DNA from: Mycobacteroides chelonae CCUG 47445
Lineage (GTDB): Bacteria; Actinomycetota; Actinomycetes; Mycobacteriales; Mycobacteriaceae
DNA length: 64,000 nucleotides
Assembly: GCF_001632805.1 (NCBI RefSeq)
Contig: NZ_CP007220.1
Coordinates: 4,774,001-4,838,000, forward strand
Reading direction: 5' to 3'
Positions 51,301-62,479 of this stretch are shown here, piece by piece. Every line of letters starts with the position of its first letter. Position 1 is the stretch's first letter. The notes under the pieces were generated by a model. The model was not told where the DNA came from, did not search any database, and was given only the letters and a program-made list of their open reading frames with translations. The position numbers and the translations under genes were made by a program.

Positions 51301-54300
51301 GGATGGCAACACCTTTGGGGACGCCGGTCGTTCCTGAGGTGTAGATGAGGTAGGCGATGTCTTCGGCGGCTGGGCCCGCCAGCTCAGCACCGGGCCCCTC
51401 ATCGGTGTCCACTACATCACCGATCTCGACCACGGTAAGTCCGAGCCTGTCCAGCCGGTGCCGCTGCCTCGCTGCGGTAACACCCAGGATCGGTGCGGCA
51501 TCGGCCACCATGAACTCAATGCGGGAGACCGGTAGTGCCGGGTCGATCGGAACATACGCCGCACCAGTTTTCAACACGGCCAGGATCGCCACGATGGCCT
51601 CCGCAGAGCGGGAGAACATCAGCGCGACAAACTCACCCGGGCGTGCCCCCTGTGCCGCCAGGGCCTGCGCCAGCCGGTTGGCAGCCTCGTCGAGTTCCCG
51701 ATACGTCATCGACCGGCCGTCGAAGGTCACCGCCACCGCGTCGGGGGTGCGAGTCACCTGCTCCGCGAACAACGTCGGAATGGGCTTTGGGTCTGCGTGT
51801 TTCACCAGTTCTGCCCGGTTGCTCCAGCACTCGAGGCATGCCTGCGCGGCCACTTCCAGCAGACTGATCGATGACAACGCCCGACCGGGCTCGGCAATCA
51901 TCGCCGCTAGAACCAATTTCAGCCGCTCGACCAGGGCTTCCACGGCGGCGAGGTCGAAGCTGCCGGTGTCGTATTCAACACGAAGGCCCAACTCGCGGCC
52001 CGGCAGTGCCTGCACGGCCAGCGGGTAATGATTGGATTCGCGGAAGTCGAATTCGGTAATGGACAAGCCGTCTACGAGAAGCGGCCCGGTGCTGTCGATC
52101 GGATAGTTCTCGAACACCAATAGGGTGTCGAACAGTGCGTCCTGGCCGGTGATGCGATGGATATCGCTCAGTGCGAGGTGCTGATGCTCAAGGGTGTCGT
52201 TATGAGAAGTCTGCAATTGGTGCAATAGGTCTGACGTGGTAGTGCTCGGTGTAAGGGTCGCGCGCACGGGCACCGTGTTGATCAGCAGGCCCACCATCGA
52301 TTCCGCACCGAGGACCTCCGCCGGTCGTCCGGAGACCGTCGTACCGAACGCCACGTCATGCTGGCCGGTCATTGAACTCAGGAGCAACGCCCACGCACCC
52401 TGGAGCACGGTGTTGGCGGTCGTGTGATGCGTGCGCGCCAGCTCGCCGAGCGCCCGCGTGGTGTCTTCCGGCAGCCGGAAGGATTCAACACCTCTGCGTC
52501 CCAATTTGTCTCGGCTGGTCGGGCAGGCCAATGTGGGGGTGTCGAAACCGGCCAGCGCCGCACCCCACGCTGCCTGGGCACTCACGCGATCGCGCTCGGT
52601 CAACCAGGTGACAAAGCTGCGGTACGGCGCGGGCACGGGCAGCCGTTGCCCAGCGAGGCCGGCGAAGATCTCTCGCATGAGGATCGGCATCGACCAGCCG
52701 TCGAGCACGATGTGGTGGGCGGTCAGGACGAAACGGTGCCGGTTCTCAGCGATGCGGATGAGCGCGGCCCGGACAGCCGACTGGTTCGTGAGGTCACAGA
52801 CTGCGGTGCGTTCGGCGGCACAGACCTTCCGGATCTGCTCCTCGACATCAAAGTCAGCTCCGTGCGCGTTGGCGAGTTCGAGGTATTGCCAGGGTACTTC
52901 GGGATCGAGGGGAATCACCTGCACCGGGTGTTCGAACTGTTGGCAGAAGCGGGCCGCCAGATGCGGGTGCCGTCCGATCACGGTGTGAACAGCGTCGCGG
53001 AGGCGCTCCGCATCGAGTGCCCCATTCATGACGACGCTCAGCTGCATCGCGTAGACATCCTCGGACCCCTGTGCCGCGCCGGCATGAAAGAGCAGACCCT
53101 GTTGTAGGGCGGTGAGAGGCAAGACGTCGGCGATGCGGTGCTGCTGGCTCAGCTCATCGATCTGGCGCTGACTCAGCGAGGCAGGAACGATATCCGAGGG
53201 GGTTAGTCCGCCTCCGCCCCGGCGCACATGCGTGCAGATGCCGGCCAGCGCGTCGAACCACAGTTGGCTGAGCCTGCCGACTTGTGCGTGATCAAGCACC
53301 GAGGGTGCCCACGTCCAGTCGGCGTGCAGGCGTGGGCCGGTGTCCGTGTCGACGGTGGCGGCATTGAGCTCAACGCTATGCCCGAGTGAAGTTGGCACCA
53401 TCCCGGCAATGCGTGTCACCGAAAGGCCCTCGGAACAGATTCGCCACGCGTCGCCCGCGGTTCCACCGAGGCGGCCCAGGTAGTTGAACGCCACTACGGG
53501 GTCGGGTATTTCGAGGTCGACATCGGCGTTGAGGTAGCGCAGCAGACCGTAGATCACGCCGGACGGTTGGCTATGTAGCTGCTCCTTCGCGTCTTTGATC
53601 ACCGTCCCCAGCGCGGCGTCACCGTCCACCACCTGGGCCCAGCGCAGCCCGCCCAGTGCCAGCGAGGCGGGATACTTCGCGGTGAACCACCCGACCGTGC
53701 GCGAAAGATCGATACTGCGACCGGCGGCTCCCCCCAAATCGGCCAATTCCTCGTGGCGTCCGTGCGCCTCCACGTCGATACCGATGGGCAGACCGCTGCT
53801 TCCTGTGAACTCAGCGACCGCCAATCCGAATGCAATCAAAAGGATCTCGTGCACTCCGGTGTGGAAGGCCGCCGGCACCCGGGCGAGCAGTGTGCGCGTA
53901 GTCTCGGCGTCCAACGATGCCGACAGCTGTCCAGCACTCTGGTAGGTATCCGTGTCCGCGCGCGGGGCTGACAACACCGCCAGCGCCGACATCATCTGTC
54001 GCCACGCTTGTGCTTGTTCCACGGCACCCGGGTTCTGGGCAGCATGGACCAGCAGCTCGGCCCACCGGGCGAATGATGTGCCCGTCGATGGCAGCGCCAC
54101 CGGCGATCCTTCGCGGTGCTGGCGCCACGCGATATTGATATCTTCCAACATGATTCGCCACGAAACCCCGTCGACGGCCAGATGGTGCACGATTAACACC
54201 AGCTGGCTCACGGAGGTCACCCAGAGCGCACTGAGCATCACGCCGGTGGACGGATTCAATCGCGACCGCGCTGTCATCAGCGCCTCATCGGACAGCACAT

Positions 54301-57300
54301 CCACCGCGCGCAGGCAGGCGTGCGCATCGACCGCGCCTACCTCCGGCACTGTCAACGACCACCCGCCCACGCCGTCGTCGTCCACACGCAGCCGCAGCAT
54401 GGCATGGCGATCGAGCAAGGCCTGCAACATGACCACGGTGTCGTTCTCTGTGACACCCGTGGGCGCTTGGATCAGCGCCGTCTGGTTGAACTCACTGACC
54501 GACTCGCTGGTCTTATCAAGGCTCTTCAGCCACAGCATGATTGGTGTTGTCGGTACCGGCCCAAGGCCCTCATCGATCGATTCTTGGATACCGCCGGTCG
54601 CGGCGGCTACCCGGGCCAGTCGCGCCACGGTCTGCTGGACAAAGATGTCGCGCGGACGGCACTCCAGTCCCGCGGCGCGCGCTCGCGAGGACACCTGCAT
54701 TGCCAGGATGCTGTCCCCGCCGAGCTCGAAGAATGAGTCGTCGACGCCAACGTGGTCCAAGCCCAGGACCTGCGCGTAGATGTCGGCCAGGACCTCCTCG
54801 GTGGTGGTACTGGGCGCCCTGTACCGATCGACAAATCGATACTCCGGCGCGGGAAGGGCGTTTTTGTCGAGTTTCCCGTTAACCGTCAACGGGAAGGTTT
54901 CCAGCACCACAATCGCTACCGGCACCATGTAGGACGGCAACTGCTCGGCCATCGCGGTGCGCAAGGCGCCGGTGTCGGCAGCCCCGATGATGTAGCCGAC
55001 CAGGCGTTTATCTCCGGGGCGGTCCTCCCGGACAATCACGACCGCCTGCTCGACATCGTCGAATTCCATTAATGCCGACTGGATTTCGCCAAGTTCGATG
55101 CGATAACCCCGGACCTTGACTTGCTCGTCCGCGCGCCCCAGATACTGCAACTGTCCATCGAGGCCCCAGCACACCAGATCACCGGTTCGATACATCCGCG
55201 CTCCGCGGCCGCCGAACGGGCACGCCACAAATCGAGTCGCTGTTAACGGATTCCGACCGAGGTAGCCATAGCCCACGCCAACACCGGCAACATACAACTC
55301 TCCAACAGCACCGGCGGGCACCGGACGTAGCCAATCATCAAGCACAAAAAAGGCCAAGTCTGCCAACGGGACACCGATCGGGCTGGCGGCAGTGTCCGCA
55401 TCGGCGGCGGTGACTTCCCGGTACGAGGCATGCACCGTCGTCTCGGTAATCCCGTACATGTTGATTAGTCGCGGCAGTCCCGGATGATCGGCCAGCCAGG
55501 TTCCGAGACGCTGTGGCATGAGGGCTTCCCCGCCGAATACCACCACCTCGAGCCCAAGCTGCTGATGTTCGGGCAGCTGCGTATCGACGGATTGCAGGGC
55601 ATAGAAGGCCGACGGCGTCTGACTCAACACACCGACGCGTTCGCGAACCAAGAGGGCGTGAAGGTCTTCCGGTGAGCGCGTGACGGACTCGGGAACCACC
55701 ACCAGCCGCCCGCCATGGAGCAGCGCACCGAAAATCTCCCACACCGAGAAATCGAAGGCCAGAGAATGGCTCTGCGCCCACACCTGCCCCGGCAGCAGTT
55801 CAAGGTCGGCATCGATCGCATCTAACAACCGTGTGACATTGTCATGCGGAATGGCAACGCCTTTCGGAACACCGGTGGTGCCCGAGGTGTAGATCAGATA
55901 CGCGATGTCATCGGGTGCCGGTGTTACCTCTAATGCTGCACACGGCTGGCCATACACCGTGCGGTCGTCAATATCGATCACAGTCACCGCGCGCCCATCC
56001 AGGCGATTCACCAGGTCCACGGAAGTCACAACGACAGCTGTCCCAGCGTCGGATAGCACGAACTCCAGCCGCGCATCGGGCACCACCGGATCAATCGGCA
56101 CGTAAGCCGCACCGGTTTTCAGCACACCCATGATCGCCACGACCGCCTCGACAGATCTCGAGAACAGCAACGCCACCCGCTGCCCGGGACCCACTCCGTG
56201 CGCAACCAACAAGTGTGCCAACCGATTCGAGGCAGCATCCAGCCCGCGATAGGTCATTGCACTGTCGCCGAATTTCACCGCTACGGCGCCCGGATCGCGC
56301 GCCACCTGAGCGGCAAAGACCTCCGGGATCGATACCGGTTGGCGCATCGGCGACATCAGCGCCCCGCGATTACTCCACACATCCAGCTGGGGGCATTCGG
56401 CCTCGTAGCGGACATCGATCGCCGAAAGCATACGGCCCGAATCTGCGGTCATTGCCAACAGCACTCGCTCGAAGCGGTCAGCCAGGGCGCGCGCATCACA
56501 GTCGGAGAACAACGTCCCGATACCCGACGTACTGAGGAAGAGCTCCTCATCGTTCTTGATGAAGACGAGTCCGAACTGATCTACGAGCCCCGTGTGGGTT
56601 ACGGTCCCCGACCCCGCTGCTCCGGCGAAGTCCGCCAACCGGGTTGTCGGAATGAAGTTGATGGCCGCGCGATTCGTCACCTGCCCGCCGCGCTGAAGAC
56701 CTGTCTTGTTCTCAATAGCCCGCAGCGGGAAGCGCTGATGCCGCAATGCTTCTTGGATACGCCCATCGACATGTCTACAAAATTCGGCCACCGTGGCAGT
56801 CGGCGATGTTGTCAACCGCAAGGGCACAACACCAGAACTCATTCCGGGCACCAACAATGACTCCGGGCGTACCCGTCGACTCACCGGGAAGTCGAGGACG
56901 ATCTCCGTACCCCCGACCTCGCCATGCACCAACAGTGCGCATGCCGCGGTGATCACGGCGGCACGACGCACCCCCAACACATGGGACAACTCACGGGCCT
57001 TGGCGACAACCGACGGGTCCAACTGAATGGGTGCCGACGGCTCATACTCTCTGGCTGGAGTCACGACAACATGTGTCGGCCCCCGCCGCGGTTCGCTCTC
57101 CAGCGGTCCGCAATTGGCCCAATAGGCCTCGTCGGCGGCGTAGTCGTCAGAGGCCTCGTACTCGGACTCACAGTCGATGAGACTTTTCAACGATCCAAAG
57201 ATGGGCGCAGGTATCGGTGTATCCGTAGCGATCGCAGAGTAGACGGTGGCGATGCGGTGACATAGCAGTCCCATGCCGATTCCGTCTGTCGCGATGTGGT

Positions 57301-57709
57301 GGCAGCACACAAAGAAATAGAAGTCGTCAGCCCGTGCCTGCATCAGTGCAAACTTGAACAGCGGGCCGTTGAGCGGCATCGGCTTACGGCGGATCGACGC
57401 CGCTATCCGATAGGCATCACGCATAGGATCCGAAGAGCCAGTTAGGTCATGGTGAGCGAGCTCAACGTCCGGATAGTCGACTACCGTCTGGAAAACCTGG
57501 CCATCCCGTTCAGAAAATGCGGCTCTGAGTGGTTCCGCCTCACACACCACATGACGCACGGCCCGCTCCAGCAGGTCATGGTCGATGACGCCTTCGATGC
57601 GGCCGAGCATGCCCAGCTGCCATTTGACTCCGGCGTGACCAGTTTCCTCGGCAAGCCAAATGTCCAACTGCCCCCGCGTAAGCGGGAGCGCCCCATGATC
57701 ACATTCCAT
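33314..57709 (-). CDS. Giant six-module non-ribosomal peptide synthetase A (8131 aa)
   Basis: Domains by rough residue: starter C 1-430 (HHIATDG), A1 455-960, T1 (Ser ~1000), E1 1045-1480; C2 1490-1930, A2 1950-2460, T2 (~2500); C3 2545-2980, A3 3000-3520, T3 (~3561), E3 3610-4040; C4, A4 4505-5015, T4 (~5058); C5, A5 5560-6070, T5 (~6115); C6, A6 6620-7140, T6 (~7181), E6 7230-7680; C7 7690-8131. Condensation domains after E (C2, C4, C7) have the DCL start [14 protein letters not shown]3, C5 and C6 have the LCL start [22 protein letters not shown] domains before E read GGDSI. Pocket codes read by eye: A1 DFWSVGMVHK (Thr), A2 DVWSVAAVYK, A3 DVWTVVAMCK (Phe-like pattern), A4 DFWTVGVMWK, A5 DAESLAAICK (acidic residue, perhaps a basic substrate), A6 DFWTLGAVYK; all but A1 are uncertain. 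It ends after a condensation domain with no release domain. It starts 17 bp after the mbtH stop. Confidence 0.95.
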   Translation of the reverse strand: MECDHGALPLTRGQLDIWLAEETGHAGVKWQLGMLGRIEGVIDHDLLERAVRHVVCEAEPLRAAFSERDGQVFQTVVDYPDVELAHHDLTGSSDPMRDAYRIAASIRRKPMPLNGPLFKFALMQARADDFYFFVCCHHIATDGIGMGLLCHRIATVYSAIATDTPIPAPIFGSLKSLIDCESEYEASDDYAADEAYWANCGPLESEPRRGPTHVVVTPAREYEPSAPIQLDPSVVAKARELSHVLGVRRAAVITAACALLVHGEVGGTEIVLDFPVSRRVRPESLLVPGMSSGVVPLRLTTSPTATVAEFCRHVDGRIQEALRHQRFPLRAIENKTGLQRGGQVTNRAAINFIPTTRLADFAGAAGSGTVTHTGLVDQFGLVFIKNDEELFLSTSGIGTLFSDCDARALADRFERVLLAMTADSGRMLSAIDVRYEAECPQLDVWSNRGALMSPMRQPVSIPEVFAAQVARDPGAVAVKFGDSAMTYRGLDAASNRLAHLLVAHGVGPGQRVALLFSRSVEAVVAIMGVLKTGAAYVPIDPVVPDARLEFVLSDAGTAVVVTSVDLVNRLDGRAVTVIDIDDRTVYGQPCAALEVTPAPDDIAYLIYTSGTTGVPKGVAIPHDNVTRLLDAIDADLELLPGQVWAQSHSLAFDFSVWEIFGALLHGGRLVVVPESVTRSPEDLHALLVRERVGVLSQTPSAFYALQSVDTQLPEHQQLGLEVVVFGGEALMPQRLGTWLADHPGLPRLINMYGITETTVHASYREVTAADADTAASPIGVPLADLAFFVLDDWLRPVPAGAVGELYVAGVGVGYGYLGRNPLTATRFVACPFGGRGARMYRTGDLVCWGLDGQLQYLGRADEQVKVRGYRIELGEIQSALMEFDDVEQAVVIVREDRPGDKRLVGYIIGAADTGALRTAMAEQLPSYMVPVAIVVLETFPLTVNGKLDKNALPAPEYRFVDRYRAPSTTTEEVLADIYAQVLGLDHVGVDDSFFELGGDSILAMQVSSRARAAGLECRPRDIFVQQTVARLARVAAATGGIQESIDEGLGPVPTTPIMLWLKSLDKTSESVSEFNQTALIQAPTGVTENDTVVMLQALLDRHAMLRLRVDDDGVGGWSLTVPEVGAVDAHACLRAVDVLSDEALMTARSRLNPSTGVMLSALWVTSVSQLVLIVHHLAVDGVSWRIMLEDINIAWRQHREGSPVALPSTGTSFARWAELLVHAAQNPGAVEQAQAWRQMMSALAVLSAPRADTDTYQSAGQLSASLDAETTRTLLARVPAAFHTGVHEILLIAFGLAVAEFTGSSGLPIGIDVEAHGRHEELADLGGAAGRSIDLSRTVGWFTAKYPASLALGGLRWAQVVDGDAALGTVIKDAKEQLHSQPSGVIYGLLRYLNADVDLEIPDPVVAFNYLGRLGGTAGDAWRICSEGLSVTRIAGMVPTSLGHSVELNAATVDTDTGPRLHADWTWAPSVLDHAQVGRLSQLWFDALAGICTHVRRGGGGLTPSDIVPASLSQRQIDELSQQHRIADVLPLTALQQGLLFHAGAAQGSEDVYAMQLSVVMNGALDAERLRDAVHTVIGRHPHLAARFCQQFEHPVQVIPLDPEVPWQYLELANAHGADFDVEEQIRKVCAAERTAVCDLTNQSAVRAALIRIAENRHRFVLTAHHIVLDGWSMPILMREIFAGLAGQRLPVPAPYRSFVTWLTERDRVSAQAAWGAALAGFDTPTLACPTSRDKLGRRGVESFRLPEDTTRALGELARTHHTTANTVLQGAWALLLSSMTGQHDVAFGTTVSGRPAEVLGAESMVGLLINTVPVRATLTPSTTTSDLLHQLQTSHNDTLEHQHLALSDIHRITGQDALFDTLLVFENYPIDSTGPLLVDGLSITEFDFRESNHYPLAVQALPGRELGLRVEYDTGSFDLAAVEALVERLKLVLAAMIAEPGRALSSISLLEVAAQACLECWSNRAELVKHADPKPIPTLFAEQVTRTPDAVAVTFDGRSMTYRELDEAANRLAQALAAQGARPGEFVALMFSRSAEAIVAILAVLKTGAAYVPIDPALPVSRIEFMVADAAPILGVTAARQRHRLDRLGLTVVEIGDVVDTDEGPGAELAGPAAEDIAYLIYTSGTTGVPKGVAIPHRNVPGLFGSLGVNVLSEPGQVWAQWHSYSFDVSVWEVFGALLHGARLLVVPEPVSASPEDFHALLVAEQVTVLSQTPSAAGMISPLGLDSTALVVAGEACPPELVERWAPGRVMINAYGPTEATVYASLSEPLTTGSAVPIGAPASGAALFALDGWLRPVAPGVVGELYVAGRGVGLGYWRRSGLTSSRFVACPFGEPGARMYRTGDLVRWSADGQLHYLGRADEQVKIRGYRIELGEVQAALAALDGVSQAAVLAREDEPGQKRLVGYITGTADPSQIRTLLAERLPSYMVPTAVVAIDALPLTVNGKLDRRALPVPEYLGGDHYRAPASPVEEILTDAFARALGLERVGVDDSFFDLGGDSLSAMRLIAAINKSLNAGIAVRDLFDAPTAAQLSGRIGGEEARLEPLVAVERHAAVPLSFAQSRLWFLDQLQGPSPVYNMTAAFRMDGTLDVDALGAALADVVGRHESLRTVFVAPGGVPRQVVRDSGSADFGWQIVDAADWTVSQLQRAVDAASRHTFDLATEIPLRATLFRISEERHVLAAVVHHIAADGWSITPLVADLGVAYTARCLGRTPGWTDLSVQYADYTLWQRAQFGDLEDGDSRIAGQLAYWQGALTGMPERIALPTDRPYPLVAEHHGATIAIDWPVELQQQVARVAREHNATSFMVVQAALLALLSNLSSSSDVAVGFPIAGRRDPALDELVGFFVNTLVLRVDLTGDPTVSEVLAQVRARSLAAYEHQDVPFEVLVERLNPTRSLSHHPLIQVALAWQNVAGQDINDSAANAVLGDLRVTSMPVETHTARMDVNFSLAERRTKSGEPAGIGGTVEFRTDVFDAESITVLVERLQRVLTAMTADPMMRLSSVNVLDEAEHDRLAALGNHASLLRHAPRPVSIPELFHEHVMRTPEAVAVTHGVSSLTYRELDDSANRLAHLLIKRGVGSGQYVALLLNRSAEAIVAILAVLKTGAAYLPVDPSVPDARLEFVLADAGPAVAVTTADLADRLDRDGLTIIDIDNLDADSDAAELCRTLPMPGADDIAYLIYTSGTTGVPKGVALSHHNVTQLLETLDVGLPHSGVWSQAHSLAFDVSVWEIFGALLRGGQVVVVPEEVTNSPEDFHALLVRQRVGVITQTPSAVGVLPREGLESAALVVVGEACPPEVVDQWAPGRVMINAYGPTETTMCVAISAPLQVGQGVPIGSPVPEAALFVLDEWLRPVPAGVIGELYVAGAGLGYGYVSRTGLSASRFVACPFVGAGMPARRMYRTGDLVCWGSDRQLHYRGRADEQVKIRGHRIELGEVQAVLAALGDVGQAVVIAREDRPGDKRLVGYITGTADPGDLRHAMADRLPAYMVPAAIVVVDAMPLTVNGKLDSRALPAPDYLDHERYRAPADAVEEVLADIYAQVLGLERVGVDDSFFDLGGDSILSMQVVSRARVAGLVCRPRDVFVEQSVARLARVVDVATDTRGPIDEGVGPVPATPILRWLNDIDGPIGEFNQAVVLQAPADITEADVVTVLQALLDRHAALRIRVEDDGMGGWSLTVTDPGAVQARECLQVVDALSDEELVGARSRLNPAAGVMVNALWVASTAQLALIVHHVAVDGVSWRILLEDINIAWAQHGGGQPVVLPRTGTSFQRWAELLNVHARSPEVEQQAQTWRRVAQTPAVLPVARPGIDTHENAGQLSVSLDTATTRALLGDVPSAFHAGPQDILLIALGLAVAEFSGTGAAPVGIDVEGHGRHEDLAAGVDLSRTVGWFTAKYPVALAVGGLSWSQVVAGDVSLGAVIKGAKEQIRSLPDALSYGLLRYLNPDIDLDTADPAIAFNYLGRLGGAGTESSDGMWRIAAQSMSSAGAAAVIPMPLTHTVALDAGVLDTGTGPRLQANWTWASSVLDHAQATRLSQLWFDALVGICAHVRHGGGGLTPSDITPARLSQRQLDVLQQQYRIADVLPLSALQQGLIFHSGTGGGPEDLYVVQLDIAVNGPLDRHRLHDAVQTVVGRHPHLAARFCGQFDQPVQIIPVDPIAGWRYVDLGIDTEIEFLSAETEGQVQRVCAAERAAVCDLADPPAFRVALIRTAHDRHRFVLTNHHIVLDGWSLPILLHEIFASYRGHRLPTATPYRSFISWLADRDQAAAHAAWGEVLAGFHTPTLVATAQKSVPGQRGMRTYRVPAYTTRAVGELARSQHTTVNTVLQGAWALLLTALTGQHDVAFGTVVSGRPTEVAGAESMVGLLINTVPVRADITARTTTVDLLDQLKCSYAKTLDHQHLSLSEIHRVVDHDRLFDTLFVFENYPVDGGALSGADGISIAEITTHESTDYPLTMQAIPGEELRLRIEYDTAVIEPAEIEALARRMEAVLVAMTAEPGRSLSSLQMLDGTERTRLQQWGNRTVLTDLPESATVPELFAAQVARVPGAVALVCGNRTLTYRELEESANQWAHRLIGEGVGPGQRVALMFSRSAEAVVAILAVLKTGAAYLPIDPALPQARVEFMLSDAGPIVAVTTTTFLDRFTGHGLAVFDVDDPAVAAQPSTPLPAPAPDDMAHIIYTSGTTGLPKGVAVTQRNVTQLFDSLRIGVPLGPEQVWTQFHSYAFDFSVWEIWGALLHGGRLVVVPESVARSPQEFHELLMREQVTVLTQTPSAVSMLPVDGLEAASLVIGAEPCPPALVDRWAPGRVMVNVYGPTETTMWLCASAPLSAGEGAPPIGSPTAWAAFFVLDEWLRPVPQGVVGELYLAGAGVGMGYWRRSSLTASRFMACPFGEPGTRMYRTGDLVRWRADGQLDYLGRADEQVKIRGYRIELGEIQSALIALPGVEQAAVIAREDRPGDKRLVGYITGSADAVTARNALADRLPGYMVPAAVVSLPTLPMTVNGKLDTRALPAPDYQDVDQYRAPAGAVEEILTGIFARVLDVERVGVDDSFFDLGGDSVSTMRLVAAINANLDTDLSARAVFEAPTVGQLAPRIGAGTGRLDPLVRQDRPSVIPLSFAQNRLWFVDQLQGPSPVYNMPVGLRLHGRLDTSALGAALADLIGRHESLRTRFEAPDGVPRQVVMPADEAEFGWDVVDATTWSPSRLDEAVASAACHSFDLAAEIPLRATLFRVTADEHVLVAVVHHIAADGWSLTPLVRDLSVAYASRCGGTVPDWEPMAVQYADYTLWQRAQLGDFDDSDSAIAAQLSYWEDALAGLPDRVALPTDRPYPPVADQRGATVLVQWPAELQQQVRAAASEHGATSFMVMQAALAVLLSRISGTSDVAVGFPIAGRRDPALDELVGFFVNNLVLRVDVAGDPTVAELLAQVRQSSLAAFEHQDVPFEVLVERLNPVRNLTHHPLVQVALAWQNLPWQDTGPAGGLRLGDLQVSPLTVDTQTARMDLTFSLGERWTQAGEPAGIGGAVEFRTDVFDTSSIETLVERWRRVVAAMTADPAQRLSAIDLLDEPEHARIDNWGNRAVLAAPAPLPMSIPALFTEQAMRTPESVAISFDGRGMTYRELDDAANRLAHRLTTHGVRQGGCVALLAERSAEAIVAMLAVLKTGAAYLPIDPALPDARIEFMLADAAPVVALTTAGLADRMAGYDLVVMDICDSADFAAPAAESARQVPSPDDIAYIIYTSGTTGVPKGVAITHHNVTQLLGTQETFLAGGVWAQWHSYAFDASVEEIWGALLHGGRLVVVPESVTRSPEDLTALLVNEQVSALSQTPSAVAMLAPESLGSVSLLVAGEPCSGEVVDRWAAGRCMVNAYGPTETTICASRTASLAVGTGAPPIGVPVQGAAMFVLDGALRPVPPGVVGELYIAGRGVGVGYVGRTGLTASRFVACPFVGAGTAPQRMYRTGDLVRWRADGQLDYLGRADEQVKIRGYRIELGEIQTVLAGLDGVERAAVIAREDRPGDKRLVGYVTGTTNPAKLRTQLAEQLPAYMVPAAVVVLETLPMTTNGKLNTRALPAPEYHDIDHYRAPGTPTEEILTGIYARVLDVERVGVDDSFFDLGGDSLSAMRLIAAINADLDTAISVRTVFEAPTVAQLAPRIAGKSHTVSPLVAVERPAEVPLSFAQSRLWFLDQLQGPSPVYNMATALRISGNLDVDALSAALADVVARHESLRTLFQAAAGVPQQRILPSEHAQFGWHVVDATGWSAGQLQEAIGEAARHTFDLATEIPLRAQLFRITGDEHVLAAVVHHIAADAWSITPLVADLGVAYASRSAGQAPGWAPLAVQYVDYTLWQRTELGDLDDGGSRIATQVAHWQEALSGMPERIELPTDRPYPPAADQRGDTVSLDWPVTLQQQIARVAREHNATSFMVLQAALGVLLGKLSGSTDVAVGFPIAGRSDPALDELIGFFVNTLVLRVDLTGDPTVAELLAQVRGRSLAAYENQDVPFEVLVDRLNPTRSLTHHPLVQVALGWQNVPGQGGGETGPGLALGDLTVTQMAADTQTARMDLSFSMAERRTHTGDPAGIGGTVEFRTDVFDRASIETLINRFERVLVAMTTDVDQHLSSIDVVDSEEHTRLDVMGNRAMLCRTGSAPVSVPELFGEQVTRAPESVAITDGVRSMTYRQLDSAANLLAHMLIAQGAGPGGCVALLMERSAEAIVSMLAVLKSGAAYLAIDPAAPAARMEFMLADAAPVVAMTTGGLAERLDGRGLVVIDVGDMSDLDDTLADAKLGTALRAAAPEDIAYLIYTSGTTGVPKGVAVTHHNLTHLARSTPACLPPDQVWTQCHSYAFDFSVWEIWAALLDGARLVIVPESVVSAPEEFHALLVSEQVNVLTQTPSAAGSLPADGLESIALLLGGEACPGEVVDRWAPGRTVINAYGPTEITVYASMSAPLKAGSGAAPIGAPVATSALFVLDEWLRPVPVGVVGELYVAGDGVACGYLGRSGLTSSRFVACPFGEPGARMYRTGDLVTWRPDGQLQYFGRADDQVKIRGYRIELGEVQAALSALAEVSQAVAIAREDQPGIRRLVGYVTESEKGAVDSAALRNRLADNIPGYMVPSVIVVLDALPLTVNGKLDTRALPEPEYQDVDRYRAPADAIEETLAGIYAQVLGLDRVGVDDSFFDLGGDSILSMQVVARARACGVTCRPRDIFVEQTVARLAQVVGLSGDDVGPADEGIGPVPATPIMRWLCEVERTGGPIDQFNQTVVIQAPPGVAESDVAMVLGALLDRHAMLRLRVQVDDAGGWVLHVPEKPSLTAHLRSVDTLSDEALTAARSRLDPSAGEMVSALWVTSTNQLVLTIHHLSVDAVSWRILLEDLNIAWAQHRHGQPVTLPTTGTSFGRWAALIDDHAHAKTVVDQADIWCRVLTTPSALPSVRAGLDTYAAAGHLTESLDVETTRALLGEVPAAFHAGVQDILLIAYALALTEFLGITLPVGIDVEGHGRVEELGDTGPNVDLSRTVGWFTTKYPVALSVAGPVGRSVGGLRWEQVVAGDQALGRVVKDAKEQLRALPEGMTYGLLRYLNPDVDLSGSDPTIGFNYLGRLGAADTAQSVPTSELWQISPGGAAVSAAAAAIPMPLAHTLELNASTVETDFGPSLYASWTWAPSALDDSQVGRLNRLWFDALAGICAHVRGGGGGLTPSDINPARLTQLEIDELGRDHLIADVLPLTPLQRGLLFQANAARGNQDDVYAMQLDVTVTGPLDSNRLREAVCTVINRHPNLAARFDKRFDEPVQIIPAEPSVPWQYVDMRTERTDIDTRLRELCAAERVSVCDLIHQSAFRAALIRVSDGVHRFVMTYHHIVLDGWSLPILLQEIFASYYGQRLPAAGSYRRFVTWLAERDLEGARQAWREVLAGFDTPALVAPRGRMTPGPRATETYRLPAETTRAVTELARSEHTTVNTVLQAAWAQVLMWLTGRHDVAFGVAVSGRSAEVAGADSMVGLLINTVPVRATITPDTTIADLLDDLQRRHSATLDHQHLALSEIHHASGHDQLFDTLFVYQNYPVEAVAATMADGLTITEVSGREYNHYPLTLQAMPGNELFLRVEFDTGLFGVSRVQKIVERFQRVLEAMTGEVQQ

Positions 57710-57726
57710 TGGTCCCCACCCACTGC

Positions 57727-57975
57727 TTAATGTTCAACAGTCCGACCGTGTGCCACCCTCTCGCGCAGGCTTTTTGGCCGGATATCCGGCCAGTTCTGCT
57801 CTATGTTGTCCAGGCAGGCGGCACGGTCCGCTGCGCCGAAAACCACCCGCCAGCCAGCCGGCACCTCGACAAAGGCCGGCCACAAGCTGTGTTGCTCCTC
57901 GTCGTTGACCAGAACGAAAAAGCTGCCATTGTCGTCATCAAATGGATTGATACTCAACACTTCTCCCGACACCAT
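57727..57975 (-). CDS. MbtH-like protein
   Basis: An MbtH-family chaperone/activator of NRPS adenylation domains. Family landmarks are [34 protein letters not shown] and the C-terminal [17 protein letters not shown]. From the ATG at 57975 it is 82 residues. A TTG at 57957, with GGAG 5 nt upstream, would give 76 residues beginning LSINPFDDD, closer to the family length, and may be the real start. It lies 17 bp upstream of the giant NRPS gene, the classical position (also seen in GPL loci), and is probably needed for soluble, active A domains. Confidence 0.93.
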   Translation of the reverse strand: MVSGEVLSINPFDDDNGSFFVLVNDEEQHSLWPAFVEVPAGWRVVFGAADRAACLDNIEQNWPDIRPKSLRERVAHGRTVEH

Positions 57976-58496
57976 CCACGCACGATAAGTGGAACCTGTT
58001 CTAAAACTAACCGAGAGATCACGGTGAGTGCGCGTTTTTAGAGAAATCACCAATACTTGCTACTGGCTGGTTACGGCCGGGGCATACCGTCCGACATTGC
58101 CGAACATGAGAGCCCCAAGAGGGGCGAATTGGCTGCTAGTCGTAACCAAACCGGGCGTGAACAGCTCGACGCCATGGCCACGACACAGACAAAGCCAGTT
58201 GTCTCATAGTTTGCTGTATAGCCTCTGGCACTCATCAATTGATGTTCGACGAGGTACCGTACGTGACCAGATATGTGGCGTGAAGGCCGCACTCGACAAG
58301 CCTGAGTGAGCATCCACGCCAACGAAGTACCCGACTTCCGAAAGTACGTGCGTACCCGCCGCAACACTCGTACCGTTGGATGGCACCGTGCGTCTCGAAC
58401 TGAGTCACTCTCCGCGACAGGCAAACTCGCGCCAGTGATGGCCGGGACCATCGGCGTGTGAGCTGTCATACCCACTATTGCTTAGGATCACGCACA
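57976..58496. promoter_or_regulatory. Divergent control region between mbtH-NRPS operon and P450
   Basis: About 520 bp without a supported gene. It must hold promoters for the roughly 34-kb NRPS transcript and for the P450. Two palindromes are visible: CATCAATTGATG at 58233-58244 and GTACG-TG-CGTAC at 58344-58355. No convincing -35/-10 pair could be chosen by eye, and no regulator gene is adjacent. Confidence 0.45.
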
Positions 58497-59900
58497 GTGA
58501 GCAAAATCGCGAAACCGGTACTACCGCCCGGACCTCCGCTCCCATTGGTGGCGCAGTCCATACTGATGGCGGCCTATGGTCTGCGCTTTCTCGCCGGCTG
58601 TCAGCGCCGCTACGGCAATGTATTCACACTGCGTATTCCCTTGTCTGGCAAGGTCGTATATCTGGCGAATCCGGCCGATATCAAGAAGGTCTACGCCGGC
58701 GACCCACGGGTCTTTCATTCCGGAGAGGCACACTGGTTCTTTCGTGGTCTGCTTGGCGACAGCTCACTGTTCGTGCTCGACGAGGACGAACACCACGATC
58801 AGCGTCGCCTTCTCATGCCCGCCTTTCATCGTGATGCCGTCGCGCGCCAGACGACTCAGATGGCAGACATCGCTGCCGCAAACATAACCAAATGGCCGGT
58901 TGGTCAGAGCTTCCCCGTTGCCCCGTTCACCACAGAGATCACACTCGAGGTGATCCTGCGAACAGTTATCGGCGCTACCGACCCGGTACGGCTAGCTGCA
59001 TTGCGCAAAGTGGTACCGCGTCTGCTCTACATGAAGCCGTGGGAAACCCCAGCGATTACCAATCCTCGCCTGCGACGGTATTTCCCGTGGCGGGGGGTCG
59101 GCAGACGGATGGCCGAGACGGATGCTCTGCTCTACGCGGAGATCGCCGAGCGTCGCGCTGACCCCAATCTGGACGAGCGCACCGATGTGCTGGCCATGCT
59201 TGTCAGCGCCACCGATGATGACGGCCGCACGATGTCCGACCAAGAGCTGCGTGATCACCTTTTGACGTCCATCGCGGCCGGACATGAGACCACCGCGACC
59301 GCACTGTCCTGGGTGCTGGAGCGACTGACACGGCACCCAGCCGCGTTGGCCAAGGCTGTACGCGCCGCCGATGCCAGCGCAACGGGAGATCCGGGCGGCG
59401 ATGAGTACCTCGACGCAGTCGCCAAGGAGACGTTACGAATCCGCCCGGTCATCTTCAGCTCGGGCAGAGTGCTCAAGGAGCCTGTAGAGGTTGGCGGCTA
59501 TCTGCTACCGGCCGGCATCATGGTCGATCCGGCAATCGGACTCGTGCACTCAAGTGCCACGGTGTATCCGGATCCAGACCGATTCGACCCGGACCGAATG
59601 CTCGGTACCACGCAGAGCCCAACCACCTGGCTGCCATTCGGCGGCGGCAATCGCCGCTGCCTCGGGGCCACCTTCGCGATGGTCGAAATGCGAGTGGTGC
59701 TCCGTGAGATCCTGCGCCGGGTCGACTTGAGCACCACCACCGCGCCCGATGAGAAGCAGCAGGCAAAACACGTCACCTTCGTGCCACATCGTGGCGGGTA
59801 CATTGAGGTTCAGGCGATCCGGGACTGTGCGCCCGCAGCGCCACCACGGTGTCCTGCTGGCCTTCATGGCACGACGCAGTCGGCCGACCCTCGGCGCTAA
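58497..59900 (+). CDS. Cytochrome P450 monooxygenase
   Basis: A 467-residue P450 resembling the mycobacterial CYP135/CYP138 group: proline-rich LPPGPPLPL at the N-terminus, I-helix AGHETTATALSW (about residue 261), ExxR (ETLRIRP) and heme loop FGGGNRRCLG with Cys388. GTG 58497 is chosen because AGGA lies 9 nt upstream and the product then starts directly before the proline-rich segment; a GTG at 58458 is the alternative. It is divergent from mbtH and convergent with the glycosyltransferases. It may hydroxylate the fatty chain or a residue of the lipopeptide, creating a glycosylation or methylation site; this is inferred. Confidence 0.93.
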   Translation: MSKIAKPVLPPGPPLPLVAQSILMAAYGLRFLAGCQRRYGNVFTLRIPLSGKVVYLANPADIKKVYAGDPRVFHSGEAHWFFRGLLGDSSLFVLDEDEHHDQRRLLMPAFHRDAVARQTTQMADIAAANITKWPVGQSFPVAPFTTEITLEVILRTVIGATDPVRLAALRKVVPRLLYMKPWETPAITNPRLRRYFPWRGVGRRMAETDALLYAEIAERRADPNLDERTDVLAMLVSATDDDGRTMSDQELRDHLLTSIAAGHETTATALSWVLERLTRHPAALAKAVRAADASATGDPGGDEYLDAVAKETLRIRPVIFSSGRVLKEPVEVGGYLLPAGIMVDPAIGLVHSSATVYPDPDRFDPDRMLGTTQSPTTWLPFGGGNRRCLGATFAMVEMRVVLREILRRVDLSTTTAPDEKQQAKHVTFVPHRGGYIEVQAIRDCAPAAPPRCPAGLHGTTQSADPRR

Positions 59901-59931
59901 ACCTACGGCCGTGGGCCGGATCTGGTCACCG

Positions 59932-61191
59932 CTAACTACTCCTAGCCAGACCTTCAACGAGATCTGCTGCAGCAATGACACTTTCAGCGGGTCTGGTCAT
60001 TCGTGTGGCGACCTCCCTGGCACGATCCACACAGTGCGGTTCGAGAATTGTACGTAGGTCGGTCACCAATGTCTTCGCGGTCGTGGTCGAGAAACGCCGG
60101 GCGGTGCCCACTTTCAATCGTTTGACACGTGTACCCCACAACGTCTGGTCGAGGTCTGTGGAAAGGATCAACGTGGGAACACCGGCCCGCAGGCCCGCAG
60201 CGGTTGTGCCGGTGCCGCCGTGATGCACCACTGCGCGGCAGACCGGGAAGACCGCTGAGTAGTTCATCGCGTCCACCACTTTGATGTTCTCTGCGGGCAA
60301 CACCTGACTGAAATCGGACCCGGCAGAACATACCAACGCCCGCTCGCCCAACTCTGCACACGCCGAACTGATCATTGCGAGCGTCTGGGCGGCAGATTCC
60401 ACCGGCAGGCTGCCGAAGCCGAAGAAGATCGGCGGCGTCCCGGTAGCGATCCACGAGGCCACCTCGTCATCGAAATCTGTTGGTAAATCCAGTGTCAGCG
60501 CACCGACGAAGGGCCTACGGCCCTCATGCCCCGCCCATTCCTCGGCGAGGCCAGGAAAGCAGACCTGGTCGTAGGCCTGGATCTCCAGCGATCCACGTGC
60601 GGTGATTCGCCACGGTGAGGGTGCGGTGGCTCGCGGCAGCGCCAGCTCACCGCGCTGTACACCCTCGACCTTCTTCGCGTTCTGCCATGCCAGCCACTCT
60701 CCTAGCCTCATCGTCGATCGGCCCAACGGCGCAGGCAGTAGAGGTAGGAACAGCCCGTTGGCCCGCAACGGAAAGAAGTGCAGCGTGGCCAGCGGAATGT
60801 CGTAATACTCCGCCACATTCCCTGCTGCGTCTTCGAAATTGACGCCGGTAAAGAGCACGTCCGCGCCCTGTGCCAACGATGTCAGCGTCGCGACGATGTC
60901 CTTCCAACATTGCAGGAACGGCTCCACGACCTCACGCCGCATCCTGATCAGATCTCGTATCTTCCAGAAATTACGAAAGAAGTGCGTCCAGAAATCGCGA
61001 TGTGCGTCCAGAACCGCCTGCAGATCCGGGCCGTAGGCGACTGCGGTAGGTCCGGCCGCTTCCACAAAGGCGATGAGATCGGGTGGGACGGCCATCTGCA
61101 CGTCATGGCCCCGGCGCAACAGCTCTCGGCCGACCGCGACGCACGGCTCGATATCGCCGCGTGTCCCGTAGCTCGCCAGTACAAACTTCAT
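59932..61191 (-). CDS. GPL-type glycosyltransferase (GT1/UGT fold), copy 1
   Basis: A 419-residue GT-B glycosyltransferase. The N-terminal acceptor loop KFVLASYGTRGDIEPCVAVGREL and the C-terminal donor-binding VVHHGGTGTTAAGLRAGVPTLIL, STDLDQTLWG are those of mycobacterial glycopeptidolipid transferases (Gtf/Rtf), which move deoxysugars from nucleotide donors to the Thr or alaninol of GPLs. It lies 7 bp downstream of a paralogue (similar start, core and end), so the two form a transcription unit. With three threonines predicted in the peptide, acceptor hydroxyls would be available. Sugar identity cannot be read from sequence. Confidence 0.92.
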   Translation of the reverse strand: MKFVLASYGTRGDIEPCVAVGRELLRRGHDVQMAVPPDLIAFVEAAGPTAVAYGPDLQAVLDAHRDFWTHFFRNFWKIRDLIRMRREVVEPFLQCWKDIVATLTSLAQGADVLFTGVNFEDAAGNVAEYYDIPLATLHFFPLRANGLFLPLLPAPLGRSTMRLGEWLAWQNAKKVEGVQRGELALPRATAPSPWRITARGSLEIQAYDQVCFPGLAEEWAGHEGRRPFVGALTLDLPTDFDDEVASWIATGTPPIFFGFGSLPVESAAQTLAMISSACAELGERALVCSAGSDFSQVLPAENIKVVDAMNYSAVFPVCRAVVHHGGTGTTAAGLRAGVPTLILSTDLDQTLWGTRVKRLKVGTARRFSTTTAKTLVTDLRTILEPHCVDRAREVATRMTRPAESVIAAADLVEGLARSS

Positions 61192-61198
61192 CGGGGCA

Positions 61199-62479
61199 TC
61201 AGCCAGCCCTCTTGAGACGGACGAAATCTTCCAGCAGATCGGCGGCGGTCACCGGGCTCTCGGCGACCCCGGTCATTCGGGTAGCGACCTCGCGGGCCCG
61301 CGTGACGTACTGCGAGTCGCGGATGGTCCGCAGGTCCGCGAGCAGGGTCTTCTCGGTGGTGGCCGAGAAGCGGCGGGCGGTACCCACTTTCAGCCGCTTT
61401 ACCCGCGCACCCCACAGCGTCTGATCGAGATCTGTCGAAAGAACCAATGTGGGGACCCCGGCCCGCAGACTCGCGGCGGTGGTGCCGGCGCCACCGTGAT
61501 GCACCACTGCGCGGCATGCTGGAAAGACCGCGGTGTAGTTCATCGCGGCGACCACTTTGACGTTCTCGAAAAGTGAGACACGGCTGAAATCACTTCCGCC
61601 GGCGCACACCAGGGCCCGCTCTCCCAACTGATCACATACCGCGCTAATCATGGCCAGTGTCTCGGCGGCAGATTCGACGGGCATGCTGCCGAAGCCGAAG
61701 CAGATGGGCGGTCTTCCCGCCTCTATCCACGAGGCCACTTCGGTATCGGAATCTGTTGGTAGATCGAGTGTCAGTGCACCGACAAAGGGCCGTCGACCAT
61801 CGTATTGGGCCCATTCGTCGGCCAGACCAGGCATACAGACCTCGTCGTAGGCCTGGATCTCCAAAGAACCGCGCTCCGCTATCCGCCACGGCGAAGGTCC
61901 GGTGGCCTTGGGGAGACCCAGCGAGCGACGCTGTGGGTCCTCGAGCCTCTTGAACATCGGCCAGCCCAGCCACTCCGACAGCCGCATAATCGACCGGCCA
62001 AGCCGTGCAGGTAGTCCCGGGACGAGCTGGCCATTCGCGCGAATCGGAAACACGTGCAGCGTGGCGAACGGAAGGGAGTAGTACTCCGCGACGTTACCAG
62101 CCGACTCCTCACCGAGGACACCCGTGAAAAGCAGGTCGGCATCGGCCGCCTGCGATCTCAGTGTTGTACTCACGTCCTCCCAACACTGAACCAAGAACCG
62201 CCAATCTTCACGGAGTAGCTCCCGGAGATCCCGGATCCGCCAGAAGTTCTTCCAGAAGTTCCGCAAGAAGCGGGCCCAGAAGTCGCGATTCACGTCCTGC
62301 CATACCCGAACATCTGGACCACAGGCGACCGCAGAGAGCCCGGCCGACTCCGCAAAACCAACTAAGTCGGGCGGAACGACCATGCGTACCTCATGCCCGC
62401 GGCGTAAGAGCTCGCGGCCAACCGCCACGCCCGGCTCGACATCGCCGCGTGTGCCATAGAATGACAGTACGAATTTCAT
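61199..62479 (-). CDS. GPL-type glycosyltransferase (GT1/UGT fold), copy 2
   Basis: A 426-residue paralogue of the downstream gene: KFVLSFYGTRGDVEPGVAVGREL at the N-terminus and VVHHGGAGTTAASLRAGVPTLVL, STDLDQTLWG at the C-terminus. A short duplication-like insert (RNFWKNFWRIRDLRELL) distinguishes its acceptor domain. ATG 62479 is chosen because homologues start at KFVL and AAGGG lies 7 nt upstream; a longer frame adds 66 residues without family similarity. A duplicated pair with diverging acceptor halves suggests two different sugar attachments on one glycolipopeptide. Confidence 0.92.
   Translation of the reverse strand: MKFVLSFYGTRGDVEPGVAVGRELLRRGHEVRMVVPPDLVGFAESAGLSAVACGPDVRVWQDVNRDFWARFLRNFWKNFWRIRDLRELLREDWRFLVQCWEDVSTTLRSQAADADLLFTGVLGEESAGNVAEYYSLPFATLHVFPIRANGQLVPGLPARLGRSIMRLSEWLGWPMFKRLEDPQRRSLGLPKATGPSPWRIAERGSLEIQAYDEVCMPGLADEWAQYDGRRPFVGALTLDLPTDSDTEVASWIEAGRPPICFGFGSMPVESAAETLAMISAVCDQLGERALVCAGGSDFSRVSLFENVKVVAAMNYTAVFPACRAVVHHGGAGTTAASLRAGVPTLVLSTDLDQTLWGARVKRLKVGTARRFSATTEKTLLADLRTIRDSQYVTRAREVATRMTGVAESPVTAADLLEDFVRLKRAG

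Noticed and set aside
33400..57700. Many open frames of 60-240 codons on the plus strand and in other minus frames across the NRPS genes
   Set aside because: They repeat at the same relative place in each module and have the composition expected of shadows of GC-rich coding DNA.
58071..58475. 134-codon minus frame in the mbtH-P450 spacer
   Set aside because: No ribosome binding site or recognisable domain; the region is better explained as a control region.
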